Assembly: GCA_009823395.1 (NCBI GenBank)
Contig: CM020508.1
Span: 3,115,015 to 3,179,014, forward strand
DNA length: 64,000 bases
Origin: Thamnaconus septentrionalis
Taxonomy: Eukaryota; Chordata; Actinopteri; Tetraodontiformes; Monacanthidae
Direction: 5' to 3'
The notes beneath the pieces were generated by a model. The model made no database searches. It was not told where the DNA came from and saw nothing but the letters and a program-made list of their open reading frames with translations. Both the position numbers and the translations under genes were made by a program. Below, piece by piece: positions 1-11,844 of this stretch (the first letter of the stretch is position 1; every line of letters starts with the position of its first letter).

Positions 1-1
1 G

Positions 2-549
2 AACAGCACCCAGATCTTCCACAAAGTTTACTTCCCCAACGACACGGAGGAGGTGCGGTGCAGATGGACGGCGGCGGGCACCACAACCACCACCACCACC
101 GCCACCCGGCTCCCCCAGGAACCCACTGATCCCTCTTCCTCTCTCTCTCCTCTCCCTGTGCCTTCTCTTTGCCCACGTGTAGAAATTTGAGGTGTCCACC
201 AGCACCAGGGTCAGGGACCTCATCAAGACCATCGGCAGCAAGCTGGACCTCTCCTCGGCCGACGGTTACAGCATCTTTGCCAAAACACAGGAGAAGGTTC
301 GCGGCTCGACAAGGACCTTCTTCTACCGAGTCGCCTGTTGCCCATGTGTCTATGTAGTTATTTAATGCGCGCTTTGTTTGTGCGTGTGCGTTTTTTTAAG
401 GTTCTCAGTTTGGCGGACACAGACTACTTCTTCGACAGTTTGAGGCAAATCACCGACTGGTCCAAGAAAAACAAGATGATTAAAGAGGGTAAAAGTCATT
501 TCGATATACGTCTGATCAGGCTGCTGCTGAGTTATTATCTATGAAAACA

Positions 550-581
<32 letters not shown>

Positions 582-3500
582 TCTGCAGGTTCAATGGTCA
601 GCATCCCCTACCAGGTCTTCTTCATGAGGAAGTTGTGGTTCAACGTGGTGCCTGGCAAAGACCCGGAGGCCGACCATATCTTCCACTTCCCCCAGGTGCG
701 TCGCACAAATAGAACAAAGTCTCAAATAAACTTGACAACACTGCCCCCTATAGGCCCCCCCCTGGAGGAAAATGTTCCTTTCAGAGTTTGAAAAGGCCTC
801 AGATCTTCTGTATCACAGGTTTCAAAGAGCCGGCAGACACTCCAGCATTTGATACCATTTTGCATGTGTGCAAAATCAATCACCATTCAACAGCAATGCT
901 AAGTTAGCAGGAGACGCTAAAGTGTGAATGGAGTGAATGCAGTGACTTGCCATTCGCCTGAAACAGACTCAGTGGCTCATCTGAAAAGGGCCGATGCTAA
1001 ACAGGCGCCGGCTTCTTCCACACAGTGGGCTGCTGTTTGTGTTGTGGATTGTGCGCCACACCCTCTGCCATGTTTGCATCTGTTCTCGTTTGCATCTGTA
1101 GCCGATCAGCTGCGTCACGCCCAACCAAACAAGGAGCACACTCTGCCAGCCACGAGTTTGTTTTGGGGATCTCGGCAAATCAGGCCCCTGGGCTTTAGAA
1201 ACACACATTGTTGTGATAGAATAAACCTATTTCTTTTACCCCCCCTCCCACTCCAGAGCCCAGCTGTATCATGGGACGGTTTAACTCCACAGTCAGGCCA
1301 CTGCTCTGCTACCTGACCGGACGTGACGTAAACATCTGCGTTTGTGTTGTCTGTGTTGCAGGAGCTTCCAAAGTACCTGCGAGGCTACCACAACAGCAGC
1401 AGGGAGGAGACGGTCAGCATGGCGGCGCTACTTCTCCGCATCAAATCAGGAAACAACCAGCCTCAGGTGGCCATGATCCCCAGGGTGCTGAAGGAGCTGG
1501 TGCCCGTGGACCAGCTGAAGGCCGCGTCTGAGAACGAGTGGAAGAAGGTTCTGGGAGCAACATTGTTTTTGTTTTTGTTTTTTTAAACTACCGTATCATG
1601 TTTTTTTTGGAGCTAGAAGAGTTAAAATGTGTGTTCTTGTTTGTTGTTCCTGCCAAAAAAATCTAAAACTTTTACAACAAGAGTACAATAAACACATTTT
1701 TTTTAAATCAAGTAATAGATAAAACAAATAACGATAAAGATCGGTTTCCCACCTAGTCCACACTCATCATTCCTGATACTGGTAAACCATAACATGTTTT
1801 TTATGGTTCACCCAAATGATTTTAAACAACTTCCCAACTGTCCCAGTATGTTGCTGACTTGTTTCTAAATATAAAGGAGTCGATGGTGGAAAAAAAAAAA
1901 AATCCAAAGCCTGTTTGGACGAAAACAAACTTTCCTCAACGAGGACAAACCAGACAAAACACAAGCGGCTCTTTGGCTCCAATGAATTAAAACAGAGTTT
2001 GATGCACAGCAGCTTAAAAATCATTATGTGGCACCAACTATTGACTGGCTTCACTGTGCTAATAATATAATTCTAGAACAGAGCCGGCTTCGTTCTTTGC
2101 ATTGGCCAGAGGAACAATGTGCACATTATGCTGCTGATGCGGCGCCTGTATCTGCTGCTCTCTGGGAAACAGCCTGCAGGCTGCTGGAGGTTGGGGTGGA
2201 GGAGTGATGAGGGGAGTGGTGGTGGTGGTGGTGGTGGTGGTGGTGGTGAGGTGTGGAGGGGCTGGAGGGGGAAGTCGGGCTGATTATTTACTTGAAAGTG
2301 ATGCGTCTGCGTGTCTGCGGTTTTCCAGAGTATCCAGGCCGCCTTCGCTAAGCGAGGTCGCATGACGGTGGACGAGGCCAAGCTGGCCTTCCTGAAGACG
2401 CTGTACCGCTGGCCCACCTTCGGCTGCGCCTTCTTCGAGGTGAAGGTGAGTGTGAGTCGCTGCAACCTCTCCGCCCACCTCGCCCTGCTGTTGTCTGCGG
2501 TCAGGCCGGCCTGCTGACTCTGGTTGGGTCGGGATCTCTTATCAGCCGTCCCCCTGTGAGAACCGCGCACAAAGTGCGCGGCTGCAGAAAAACACAACCG
2601 CAGTCAACGAGCGAGGAATTTTTTTTTTATCTCTTTCGTTCGCTCGCTCGTTCCTCAGTGTTCCTTCTCTTTTGCTAGCAAACATCTGAACCCAGTTTCC
2701 CAGACATCGTTCGTATCGCCATCAGCAGCAAAGGACTCACCATCTTCAACCCCAAAACTAAGGTACTGAACACACAGTTTTTAAAGGTTAAGTGTGTAAT
2801 ATTTGGTGATTTTGAGAAGAAACGGCGACATCAAGTGGTTACATTTGAAAATGCAGCACTTTTTTACTCCCCCTCCTCCCGAGTTTGCCAGTGAACTACA
2901 GTGGCCTGAACACACAAACCTGGATTCCTCGTCCGCCTTCTTTGTTGCTGGTTTGTTTGAGGACGGGAGCATTCACCCTAATTACGAAACACGCTGTCAG
3001 GCAGCTGGATTGTCCACACCAGGCTTCCTTAGAAATGTGGTGGTGCAAGATGTTAGCAAACTGGGAGCACGACCCTTATCACTATATGTATATTCTTACA
3101 TATAGAAAAGAAGTATTCTATGTGTAGGAAAACCAAATGACTTTTATCGTACTGTGAATATACACTTTTATTAATGTATTTATAGGGAGTACATTAAGCT
3201 TTTACTAATATGAAAATCATAAATCAGGCCAAATTTTACACACTTGACCTTCAAAGCCGCGTGTGTGTTTTTGGTGGCGTGTAGGAGGAGCTGGCCAACT
3301 ACCCCTTCAACCGCATCGCCAGCTGGTCCAGCGGCAGCACTTACTTCCACATGACTCTCGGCAACTTGGTGAAGGGGAGCAAGTTCCTGTGCGAGACGTC
3401 GCTGGTAGGTCAACTGGCCGGCTGCGTGCTGGCGGCGGTTCAGCCGCCCTTGACTCCGCCACCCCTCTCTCCCTCCCGCCCTCACCTCCGCCTCTTCTTC

Positions 3501-3688
3501 TCGGCCATCAGGGCTACAAGATGGACGACCTGATCACCTCCTATGTCAACATGTACTTCCTGGGAGAGGCGGGGCTCCTTGACCAGGAACCAGCGCTTCG
3601 ATATGTGAGACGCGGCTGCTGGTGGCAGCTCGGAGAGAAGTTTGGCAAAAATACAACAACCAAAAAAAACCGCATGAATGACATTTGA
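2..3688 (+). CDS. myo7b: Class VII unconventional myosin (myo7b-like), 3' part: last nine exons, FERM domain
   Basis: Partial at the 5' side because the window begins inside an exon. Exons inferred from GT/AG sites and phase: 2-52, 183-296, 401-488, 589-695, 1362-1547, 2329-2445, 2679-2762, 3285-3404, 3512-3688; they join in frame to 347 codons plus stop. The peptide is the C-terminal MyTH4-FERM FERM domain of myosin VII. Landmarks are [55 protein letters not shown] and CETSLGYKMDDL. In the family this tail binds cargo and adaptor proteins at the tips of actin protrusions (microvilli, stereocilia). MYO7B is preferred over MYO7A because of the [14 protein letters not shown] wording and because gpr17 lies downstream, as in mammals. 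Donors at 296 and 1547 (GTTC...) are weak. The last about 45 residues do not resemble the family tail. An AATAAA follows at 3819-3824. Confidence 0.88.
551..578. repeat. (TG)14 microsatellite next to a 3' splice site
   Basis: Fourteen uninterrupted TG units end 10 bases before the exon that starts at 589, so the repeat takes the place usually held by the polypyrimidine tract of that acceptor. Confidence 0.9.
2217..2247. repeat. (GGT)n microsatellite in a myo7b intron
   Basis: About ten GGT units in the intron before the exon at 2329. The open frames across it are low-complexity artefacts. Confidence 0.85.
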
Positions 3689-3818
3689 CACATTTCATTT
3701 AAAGTCGTTTGTTCTTGTTTGGCATTGAAGCTCCGGATATAAATCTTTAGAATTTTTGAATCTCAGTTCATGATCCACAAACAAAGATGTGATGATGCAC
3801 GGAAGAGGTTAGTTAATT

Positions 3819-3824
3819 AATAAA
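3819..3824 (+). terminator. Polyadenylation signal for myo7b
   Basis: Canonical AATAAA, 131 bases after the predicted stop codon. It is the first canonical signal downstream of the gene. Confidence 0.5.
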
Positions 3825-4611
3825 CATATGTCAAATATATCAGATTGTGGTGTTTTGCGGTACTTGCAAGTTGAGCCCTAACTTACAACTTATCACGTAT
3901 GAATGTATTACATTGATTGCAAGTCTCAGAGTTTGTAATAATTAGCAAAAAAATTGTGTGCAGAAACAATTATATATAAAGCTCAGTTTAATATGATCAG
4001 AGAGGACTCAGTTGTGTATTTGATGTTGGATATTCATTAGCAGTTAAAACAAAACAAGAATGAAATAATCAGCCGAGTGGATTTCCTCCTGTAGATGAGA
4101 TTTTCTGTATGCAGGTGCGTCTGCACCATCATTTAAACTGCTGCAGTTTTTCCTCTGAAGTACTGAAGCACTTTGTGCGAAGAAAAGCCAAAGGGGAAAA
4201 AAAAGCCCCAAAAATATATTTTTCCTTAAGAACTTTTCTTTGGGTGGTGGAAGAAGAGGAGGAATAAAGCTCCTCCTCAGTCAGAGCACTTTGCTGAGTG
4301 TAAACGTTTGACTTGTCTTGTTTCTGTGCGTTTTTATTTATTTTTAAAAGTGAACAAGGCGTCTGCAGATGACATGGGGGTGGTGGTGGTGGTGGTGGGG
4401 GGCAGTGTTCATTCGCCTCGGGGAGGTTCTCTGAGACGCCGCGACACACAGAGACGAACAAAAGGAGCGGCGGTGGGGGGAGGAGGAGGAGGGGCGCCGT
4501 GTCCCAATTAGCTGCCGGCGGTGGATGAACGGGGTAGCGATGTCGAGGCTCTCCGCAGCAGATAAAGAGGCCTCATTCACGTCTTCAGAGCGGCAGCGGC
4601 ATCAGCTCAGG

Positions 4612-4615
<4 letters not shown>

Positions 4616-4689
<74 letters not shown>
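4616..4689. repeat. (GA)37 microsatellite
   Basis: Uninterrupted GA dinucleotide run of 74 bases. It generates long Arg-Glu and Leu-Ser open frames that are not genes. Confidence 0.95.
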
Positions 4690-4694
<5 letters not shown>

Positions 4695-4930
4695 CCGGAG
4701 TGTCCGGATCACAGCTGGGAGCCACACATCTGTCCGCCGGCCGGCCATGTGACTGATTGCACTGGGCATTCCGATTCAGGACGGCCCCGGGAGGCACGGG
4801 CCCCCGACCAACAAGGGCCTCTGTTCCCTTCAACAAGAACCCCCTCCCTCCCCTCCCCCAGCCCACCCCACTCTCCAACTCTTGTTTTTCTCCGGCTCCC
4901 CTAAAGGGATGGGGATGGGGGTAAGGGAGG

Positions 4931-4932
<2 letters not shown>

Positions 4933-4971
<39 letters not shown>

Positions 4972-4979
4972 GGGGGGGG
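4933..4979. repeat. (GT)18 plus G11 microsatellite
   Basis: GT run 4933-4968 followed directly by a poly-G run to 4979. Confidence 0.95.
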
Positions 4980-5278
4980 ACTGAGCGTCCACAAAAGATC
5001 ATCTCTAGTCATCAAGCTCCCAGTTCACAGCACAGTCCATCTTCTATCCGCTGCCGGGGATGGATGTTTTTTGGGGGTTTTTTTTGGGGTGGGGCGGGGT
5101 TAGGGATGAGGGAGGGTGGGGTCTGTGAGGGGGTGTCGGTGGTTTCCAGGGAGTCGCAGCCGGCGACACTCTGTGGCCGAGGCATGCCATTCTCTCTGCA
5201 CACCACCGCCGCCGCCGCCGCCGCCGTGCAGCGGCTCCTTCTGACTCGCCCCATTGTGGAGCTCACAAGTGTCTCTCT

Positions 5279-5311
<33 letters not shown>
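5279..5311. repeat. (GA)n microsatellite
   Basis: About 16 GA units, roughly 300 bases before the candidate gpr17 leader donor. Confidence 0.9.
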
Positions 5312-5313
<2 letters not shown>

Positions 5314-5399
5314 GAGAGAAAGGGTGGGGTCAAGGTTCAAGTGAGAAACGGCTCCCGTCAGGACCCTCCTCCGCCTCCCCCCCGCCGGCCCCCACCACC

Positions 5400-5618
5400 T
5401 CCCTCCCTCTTCTCCTCCTTATCAAATTTGTCCAGACGCAAAAAAGAGCAACAGTCTCCTTCCCAAGGACGAGCGGAGGAGAGACGGCCGGACCTCCGAG
5501 GTTAAAGCAGCGAGCGTCTGGAGTGAGACTCTCACTCCTCCTCCTCCTCCTCCTCCAGCTCGTTCCTGCACAGGCGAACACGTTTTTTTTCTTGCAGGCG
5601 TTTTCCTCTGAGACCCAG
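5400..5618 (+). other. Candidate gpr17 promoter and 5' non-coding exon (3' end at 5618)
   Basis: The segment ends in a strong donor, GACCCAG followed by GTAGGT (5619). A T-rich stretch plus CAG at 5595-5597 could also define a 21-base internal exon (5598-5618). The surrounding DNA is GC-rich and the next open acceptor on this strand tied to a gene is the gpr17 one at 11838. The assignment to gpr17 and the 5' limit are inferences; only the donor is seen. Confidence 0.3.
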
Positions 5619-7700
5619 GTAGGTCTGTCTCTCTCTGTCTCTGTTATTTAACTGGAGTTTTAATCGACTTGATTTCCTCAGTGTTTGTTCACAGCCATGC
5701 TGGTCAAAGGTTTATATTTCCTCACAGGTATAAATTGTTTCTAAATTTTTTTTTCTGTTGTAACTTATTTAAATGTATTGATTGTGCGTCAACTTTGAAA
5801 AAGAGTTTCACTGTACATTAGTAATTATCCCTTAAAAGTAATTTTTTACCACTAAAGCTCCCATATTTTGCAAAATGCCAGTGTTTTCGAAAAAATTATA
5901 TCTGCTCTCCACTTCCTGGATTGTCAGTGAGGAAAGACCTTCCTGTGCTTCTTCTGCCACTTAAAACATAGATCTGCCCTCTGTGATGTCAGAGAGGGCA
6001 CAGCTACCTCTACTGTGCCCCGGTCAGTGACGGCAACCCACAGCTCTGTGTTGCAAACGGAGGGTTAGAAATAGGCTGTTTTCCTCCAGAGGTTCTGGGT
6101 CGCTGTTCAGTTCCGAGGTGAAGAATGAAGCCGTCAGTCCTCAGACCTTTCACGGCGCCGCTGCTGAGCTCAGTCTCAGCTTTTCTTCAGTTTCTTTATC
6201 AGACGAGCCGAGCAAACCGCCGTCGCCGTGTGTCTGTGGCTGATGTCTGGCACTGGGCCAAACCCTCCTCAGCAGCCTGCCGGGTCGCTGCGCTTGAATT
6301 TTTTGGGGTTTGTCTCCATGTGGGATTACACCTCGGGGGGGGCGGGACCTTTCCCATTCAGCCGCTCAGCCCCTCCAGTTTGTTTTCCCTCTGCCAGCTT
6401 TTCCTTTTCCTTTTCTCTTTTTGGCGGGACCTGAATGAGCCGTGGCTGAGCCCCAGCTGAGAAATGCTATTGGCTGAGGGTGAGTCGGGTGCTGCTCCAC
6501 CTGCTCTGCACAGTGAGCCGGTGAAAGGGAGGTTCAGCGAGGTGCGTCTGCCTGATTCAATCACGCTCAGTCTTTCCCCCTGCAGTGAGGAACATCTGCA
6601 GGCTGACCGGTTCGTCCCCACTGCACGTCAGGAGATTGTTTTTGGCTCCGTCGCGTATTAATCGGCAGCTCCTCCCGCCCCCGCCGGGTGTTAGCGAAGA
6701 TGCTCGGAGGAGGAGGAGATGAAAACAGGGTGCAGGCAGGGAGTGGAGGCTGGTGGCGGGCCAGAAACAGTGGGGGGAGGGAGGCGTTATCGAGGCGTGT
6801 CAGGACGTTTGGGTGAGATCGGCCGCAGCGAGCGTGTGAGTCGACGTGAGAAAAGTTTGACATGATGGCAAAGGTCAACATTTTGTCCTCAAAGGGAGAA
6901 GTGAGCCGCAGCAAAGAGTGTGAAACTGAACTGTGGGAGTTTGAAAGTGTTGAATTTTTTTTTGCATTTATGATACAAAAAGAAAAATAATTGTCAATTA
7001 GAGCATTTTTTTTAAGAAGTTGCAAGGTGGATATTGTATAATTCTCATTTTTCAGCTATTTAGACCTTAATGACAACAACACCTTGATGACTTGTATATG
7101 ATTTGTGCAATTCTCAAAACTGAGAAGTCAAAACCAAATTGAAACGAAAATGGACCATTTGGCTGAGTTATAAATAAACTGCAACGTCTGGTGATGAGTT
7201 TCAGTCGTTGCTGTCGTCGGCTTCCTGAAAGTTTTTTTTAATTTTTTTTTATCGGCCAATCAGACAGGCTGTGACTTCCTGTGTGAGACGCAGTTTCAGT
7301 GAGTGTTGGGGTCAGACCCAAGTCGCTGTCTGCTCTGAGGGCGTCTTGCACATCAGCCAGGAACACTGACATCTATTGTTACCTTGTGTTGGACTCTGGG
7401 ACAAACACACCCACTGCCTGTTGTCCCTCAGTGTGTGCATGTGTGTGCGTGTGAGTGTGAGTGTGTGTGAAGGGCAGGGCTGATAATACTTCCTGTAACT
7501 TTGCTGCGTTGCTCTCTGACTAACAACGAGCTGCTGCTGCTGCTTTGAACTGTGGTCTGGCGAGAAACCTCGTGCTTCTGAAACCTCTGATCTCTTGTCT
7601 GTTGTGTTGTGTTTTTACATTGTCACTTTTTAGCCTGCAGCCTCCCTTCAGTCTCCATGAAACTGAAACTGAGGCAAAAAGGTTTTTTAAAAAGCTACTG
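5619..7700. other. Intergenic or intronic DNA, nothing recognised
   Basis: No coding potential recognised on either strand. The open frames are short and have no family resemblance. A GT-rich stretch lies at about 7432-7470. If the 5618 donor is used by gpr17, this is intron. Confidence 0.55.
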
Positions 7701-7867
7701 CTACCCTGTAAACCCGAATAAGTTGAGTCTACTTAAAAGCTTTTAGGAAACTGGTTGCCCTAAAAAAAATTAAGTAATGTTTGATCAAAACTTAAGTAAA
7801 TTTAACTTCATAAAAAAAGAGGATGGCACTGATATTTTGAGTTCAATACACTTAACACCAAGTTTGT

Positions 7868-8090
7868 TCAACTTAAAAGCATTAATAACATGAATTGCTT
7901 TCCCCCATGATTCCACTGTTAATTTAAAGTTGAGTGCACTAACTTCCAAGATGATTAAACTTAAAAACATTAGTAATATCAATTGCTTTACATATGTATT
8001 CCACTTCTAGCTTTAAGATGAATACACTAACCTTTAAGTTGATTTGCCTTAAAAATTTCTTTGCCCAATTACTCCACTGTAAATAAAATC
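7868..8090. repeat. Degenerate tandem repeat, unit about 90 bp
   Basis: Three diverged copies each open with 'acttaaaa.catta' (or a decayed form), then 'aattgcttt', then 'ttccact', at about 7870, 7960 and 8050. Seen by eye, not aligned. Confidence 0.5.
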
Positions 8091-8294
8091 TGTTTAATAA
8101 AAAAAATAAACAACACAGATTAAATTAATTAGGAAAATAAAAGGCAAAACCACAGGTGTACATTCTTGTCAAAATGTTATATTTAACTTGTTATCAAACA
8201 AAAAAACTGGTTTGACAATCAAAATCTAGGATTATTCTGAATCCAAATGGTATTAAACTAAAAAAAAAAATCAACAACAATCCTACAACATAGG

Positions 8295-8681
8295 TCACAA
8301 TAAGAAATCAAAGAGATCTGTGCTAATAACACAAACACACACCAGCATCAGCAACAACCACAACAGTGGGAAGTAATCAGACAACCGTTGTATACACATA
8401 GTTGTTTCTTGAATTTTTGGTTTCAGCTCACCTCTGGCCAGGTTTAGCATGACCTGTTGAATGAAGTGGAAGGCGCTCTTCATGCACTTGGTGTAATCCA
8501 AGTGCAATGCATAAATCAGTCCAAAAAGGACAGGGAAAGCCTGTGGCAGGTTGGCCAGCTCCTCCATTACCACACTCCCTTCCAAGACCATGCTCACTCT
8601 GGATGGGTTGAGTTGAGGATGTTCATCGATGCAGGGGATTCCCACTGGAGTTTCACTGTACAAGTCCTTGTCAGTTGCATC
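8295..8681 (-). pseudogene. Fragment of a multi-copy fish protein ('SAMD3-like' C-terminal type)
   Basis: A minus-strand segment opens after an acceptor (CTAACA... complement, TTAG before 8681) in phase 0 and reads DATDKDLYSETPVGIPCIDE, then LNPSRVSMVLEGSVVMEEL, then FPVLFGLIYALHLDY, then FIQQVMLNLARGELKPK before running into unrelated residues and a stop. From memory, this block is the C-terminal part of a highly repeated fish family often labelled sterile alpha motif domain-containing protein 3-like; that label is unverified. A second short block on the same strand (9164-9358, CLCLQGLPVILGG) may be the preceding exon. No upstream coding exons were found and the piece sits inside repeat DNA, so I treat it as a relic rather than a working gene. 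Confidence 0.5.
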
Positions 8682-9331
8682 CTAACAAAAAAAAGGAACA
8701 GACAAAGAGGGCATTGTAATATCTATAATGCTTTATTGACCACAGAAATTAAGAAAGGACAACAAAAAATTAACATCATCATAATTTGATCTGTACATTA
8801 CAAAAGCTGTTTGAAAAACTGTGTTGAAATGGTTTTGAAGCTCAGCAGAGACGGAAAGCTTTTTTCAGTCCCAGTCAAGCTGAAAAGTTGTGTATGAACT
8901 ATTTCCAGTACAGATGCAATTGTTGCAGTTGACACAAATTTAAGACCAGAATTGTTATTTACGGTAATCACAAAAAGTACAAATTTATGTAAGGGTTTTT
9001 CATAGTCCTCAGCAAAATAAAAAGAGAGGTCCTTCCTTGTGGCCCAATCTCGCTGATGTCAATTTACAAAAATAAAGACAAAAGGTGAAAGTTCAAATTT
9101 TTGCACAATGTTAATTTGTTTGTAATTTATAGTGTGGCAGTAATTTAATCATTTATAATAAATTCATATCAGATGGTCGTGTTGTGAATCAATAATGCAG
9201 ATATTCCAAACAAATTCTGTAGCAGGTTTTGAAGAACGCCAGACACCCCCCAAGATGACTGGCAGTCCCTGAAGACAAAGGCACCTGATGTCTGTTGGCT
9301 CAGTGGTCTGCAAGATAGTGGACATAACTAA

Positions 9332-9440
9332 GTTATTGACATCGTTGTTGCGTAACATTTATTTCTTTTATACTTTACAATGTTTGTCAGCCGGACCGGC
9401 GGTCCCGGATTATTGACATCGTTGTGTAGCGTAACATTTC
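9332..9440. repeat. Imperfect direct duplication, unit about 80 bp
   Basis: TTATTGACATCGTTGT followed by GCGTAACATTT and a TTCTTTTATACTT stretch occurs at 9332-9375 and again from 9412, separated by a short CG-rich segment. Confidence 0.65.
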
Positions 9441-9979
9441 TTTCTTTTATACTTCTTTACAATCGTTTCTTGACAGACTGGACGTAGCTTTGGCCTAAGC
9501 CGGACCCCCACAGTCTGAAGACGTAACTGCACTTAAGGGGTGTCCCACTTATTTTTGAGGGCCCAGATTGAGGGCCAAAGATTGAGTGTTCAGGGCGAGG
9601 GTTGAGATTGAGGAGTTAAGGGAGGAATTGGAATTGGCCCTTCATTCTGGACAGTGAAAAAAAACTATGATGCCATTTGTTTGACATTCACTCTTTAAAC
9701 ATTAATGTTAATTTGTGAAAGTAAAGCGGGTCATATGCACACTGCAATATGACAGCCTGGTCACAAGAATGCAATTAACATTTAACAGGTGATGTTTAGG
9801 AGAAGATTCAAAATGTCGCTTTTTATTAGCGCGCGGGGTGTGGGTGAAGGGAGGGTATTTACCAAGTTTAATTTAACAAGTGAAAACATCAATGTCAATA
9901 CTTAAAACTTCGTTTTCACTGCCAACAAACAGCTACAAAAGCTGTGTTTTAGAGGAGAAAAATGCCAGTTTGGCGCACG

Positions 9980-10000
9980 CACACACACACACACACACAC
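9980..10000. repeat. (CA)10 microsatellite
   Basis: Uninterrupted CA run inside the composite repeat. Confidence 0.85.
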
Positions 10001-11550
10001 GCACCCCTCTCGGAGCTAACGATTATTGCTAACTTTCCGTAAAACGCCGTCACAGAGTAAAACGCGGTCGCTCACTCACTAGATTCAGTCTTCCTGTCGC
10101 CATCTTTTTCCCGTCGCTAACTTAACTTCACTCGGCATGATTAGCTAGAATGCTTCACACTGCTGGCCAAATGTGTCTTAACATTACCAAGTAAGCTTAG
10201 CGAATGAAAAGGTTTTTTTCCACTGCTCTAACAGTCTTTGGAGCTAGTGCTGACTTTAAATCAAAAGCTAACGTGGCCACAGAGTAAAACGCGGTCGCTT
10301 AAGTTACTCACCAGATGCAGTCGTCCTGTCCTCGCCCTCCTCCGTTACTCAGTTCGACTCACACGTGGTCCGGCAGGGCAGCCGCCGACAGCTTCTTTTA
10401 GTGATAAACAATTAGCTGCAGGATCTGTGAGTGTGGAACTGCAGTTTCCACTGCTTACAAATTACTCCTCTTTGTAAATTAAGAAACGAATAAACTGTGA
10501 AAGAAGAGACGTGCCGCAACACGCCTTCAGACAGGTGGCCTGTGCTTGCATTCGAGCGATGTCAGAATAATCGGGCAAATGATGTACCCACACACACACT
10601 GATAGAAACATCTGCCCGTTCTTCCGCATAGTTGGTAACAACATTAAATATCACCAGAAAAAGATAACCATGTATTTTTTAAAAATGTTTTGAGTATTAA
10701 AATTTAAAACAAAGCATCTTTGTAGCATCCACTTAGTTGAAAAATGAGTGCGCTGAGTGCATGGTCAGGACCAAAACCTAAAAATTCCATCCCTTTTAAC
10801 TTAAAGTTGTCAGGTGTTGGTGGATCCAAATGCACGACAACCACTGATGCAATTTAAGAGGTTTATTGAAACGGGGAGGTCGGGCAGTCCAAGGTCGAGA
10901 ACCAGTGCAGAGAGGCAGGAGAGAGGCAGGCGAGGGACGGGGGAGGTCGATACCAGTGACAGGGTCGATACCAGTGACAGTAGTCAGAGCCGAGCATGGT
11001 CGTTACCGTGGGATCGGTCCGAGGACGAGGCGGAGACAGGGTCGGAGATGGGCGGTGGTCAACCGGGGAACGAAGGAGTACAACGAGGAGACAGGCGCTG
11101 GATCACTGGCGCAATGCAAAACAGATCATCTGGCAACTGGGAAACGTGGGAGACTGGTTAATATAGACAGTGCAGATCAGAGGCGAAGATTGTTGGCTAT
11201 GAAGATCATAGGGGCAGAGTGTTCGCTTGGAGACCTTGGAGACCGTGACAAAAGTTTCCACTTCATGACATTACTTTCAAAGCTAAGTTTATTCTACTTC
11301 GAGTTAGTAGACTGCGCTTAAATTTATTAGTTACACAATCAAACTTAAAATATCTATGAACGCTGAAATTGATTGTTTGAGTAGAAATGAAATCTTGGTT
11401 AACAGTGTAGCGAGCTGAGAAACAGGAAGCAGCCGTGAACTAAGGTCGATGCTGAAGTGACATTCTTTTCACTTTACTCCTGACTGGCTGACCGTAGAGA
11501 GGCTTCAGCTGGTGCTACATGTCAGTTTAGAACCAGAAAACTATTGTCTC

Positions 11551-11565
11551 AGCGCCCTCTGCCTG
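11551..11565 (-). promoter_or_regulatory. CTCF-like site upstream of gpr17
   Basis: On the minus strand CAGGCAGAGGGCGCT matches the CTCF consensus CCASYAGRKGGCRSY at 13 of 15 positions. Motif match only. Confidence 0.35.
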
Positions 11566-11844
11566 TGCTGTTTCCTGGCAGGGCAATTACGATTGTTTTC
11601 TTCCCAGAATTCAGAAAAACTGTCAACAGACGACAAATATATGACGTTCAACTTTTTTTTTTTTTTTTACCCTCCAGTTAAACTTGTTAGATCATTTGGA
11701 AGGATTTAAGAATCGATCCTGGTCAGAGAACGTGCAAGTTTGACAGGAATATCGTCAGATGTAGAAGAACAACAGCAAGTTTCATCTCAATTTTCTCATC
11801 AGAATAACACTGTTTCGCCTCTTTTCCGTCCCCTCCAGACCCTA

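Larger units (their letters stand above)
3825..5590. other. Intergenic DNA with microsatellites between myo7b and gpr17
   Basis: No coding exon recognised. It holds a 74 bp GA run (4616-4689), (GT)18 followed by a G run (4933-4979), (CCG)7 (5206-5226) and a second GA run (5279-5311). From about 5.1 kb the DNA becomes GC- and CT-rich, like a promoter. Confidence 0.7.
7702..11409. mobile_element. Composite DNA-transposon-like repeat with 14-bp imperfect ends
   Basis: Left end CTACCCTGTAAACC (7701-7714) and right end GGTTAACAGTGTAG (11397-11410) are inverted copies matching at 12 of 14 bases, each with a TA at the boundary (7702-7703 and 11408-11409). The inside is rich in 'aacttaa' words, like the CACTGTAAA-type repeats common in fish. 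It contains the minus-strand protein fragment at 8295-8681, a tandem array at 7868-8090, an 80-bp duplication at 9332-9440, a CA run at 9980-10000 and a G-rich repeat-like stretch at 10814-11260. The boundaries and single-element status are inferred; it could be nested insertions. Confidence 0.45.

Noticed and set aside
2073..2597. 174-codon minus-strand frame in the myo7b region
   Set aside because: It spans a myosin exon in antisense and a GGT microsatellite; the proline run is an artefact of the repeat.
4525..5015. Arg-Glu, Leu-Ser and Cys-Val repeat proteins
   Set aside because: Translations of GA and GT microsatellites.
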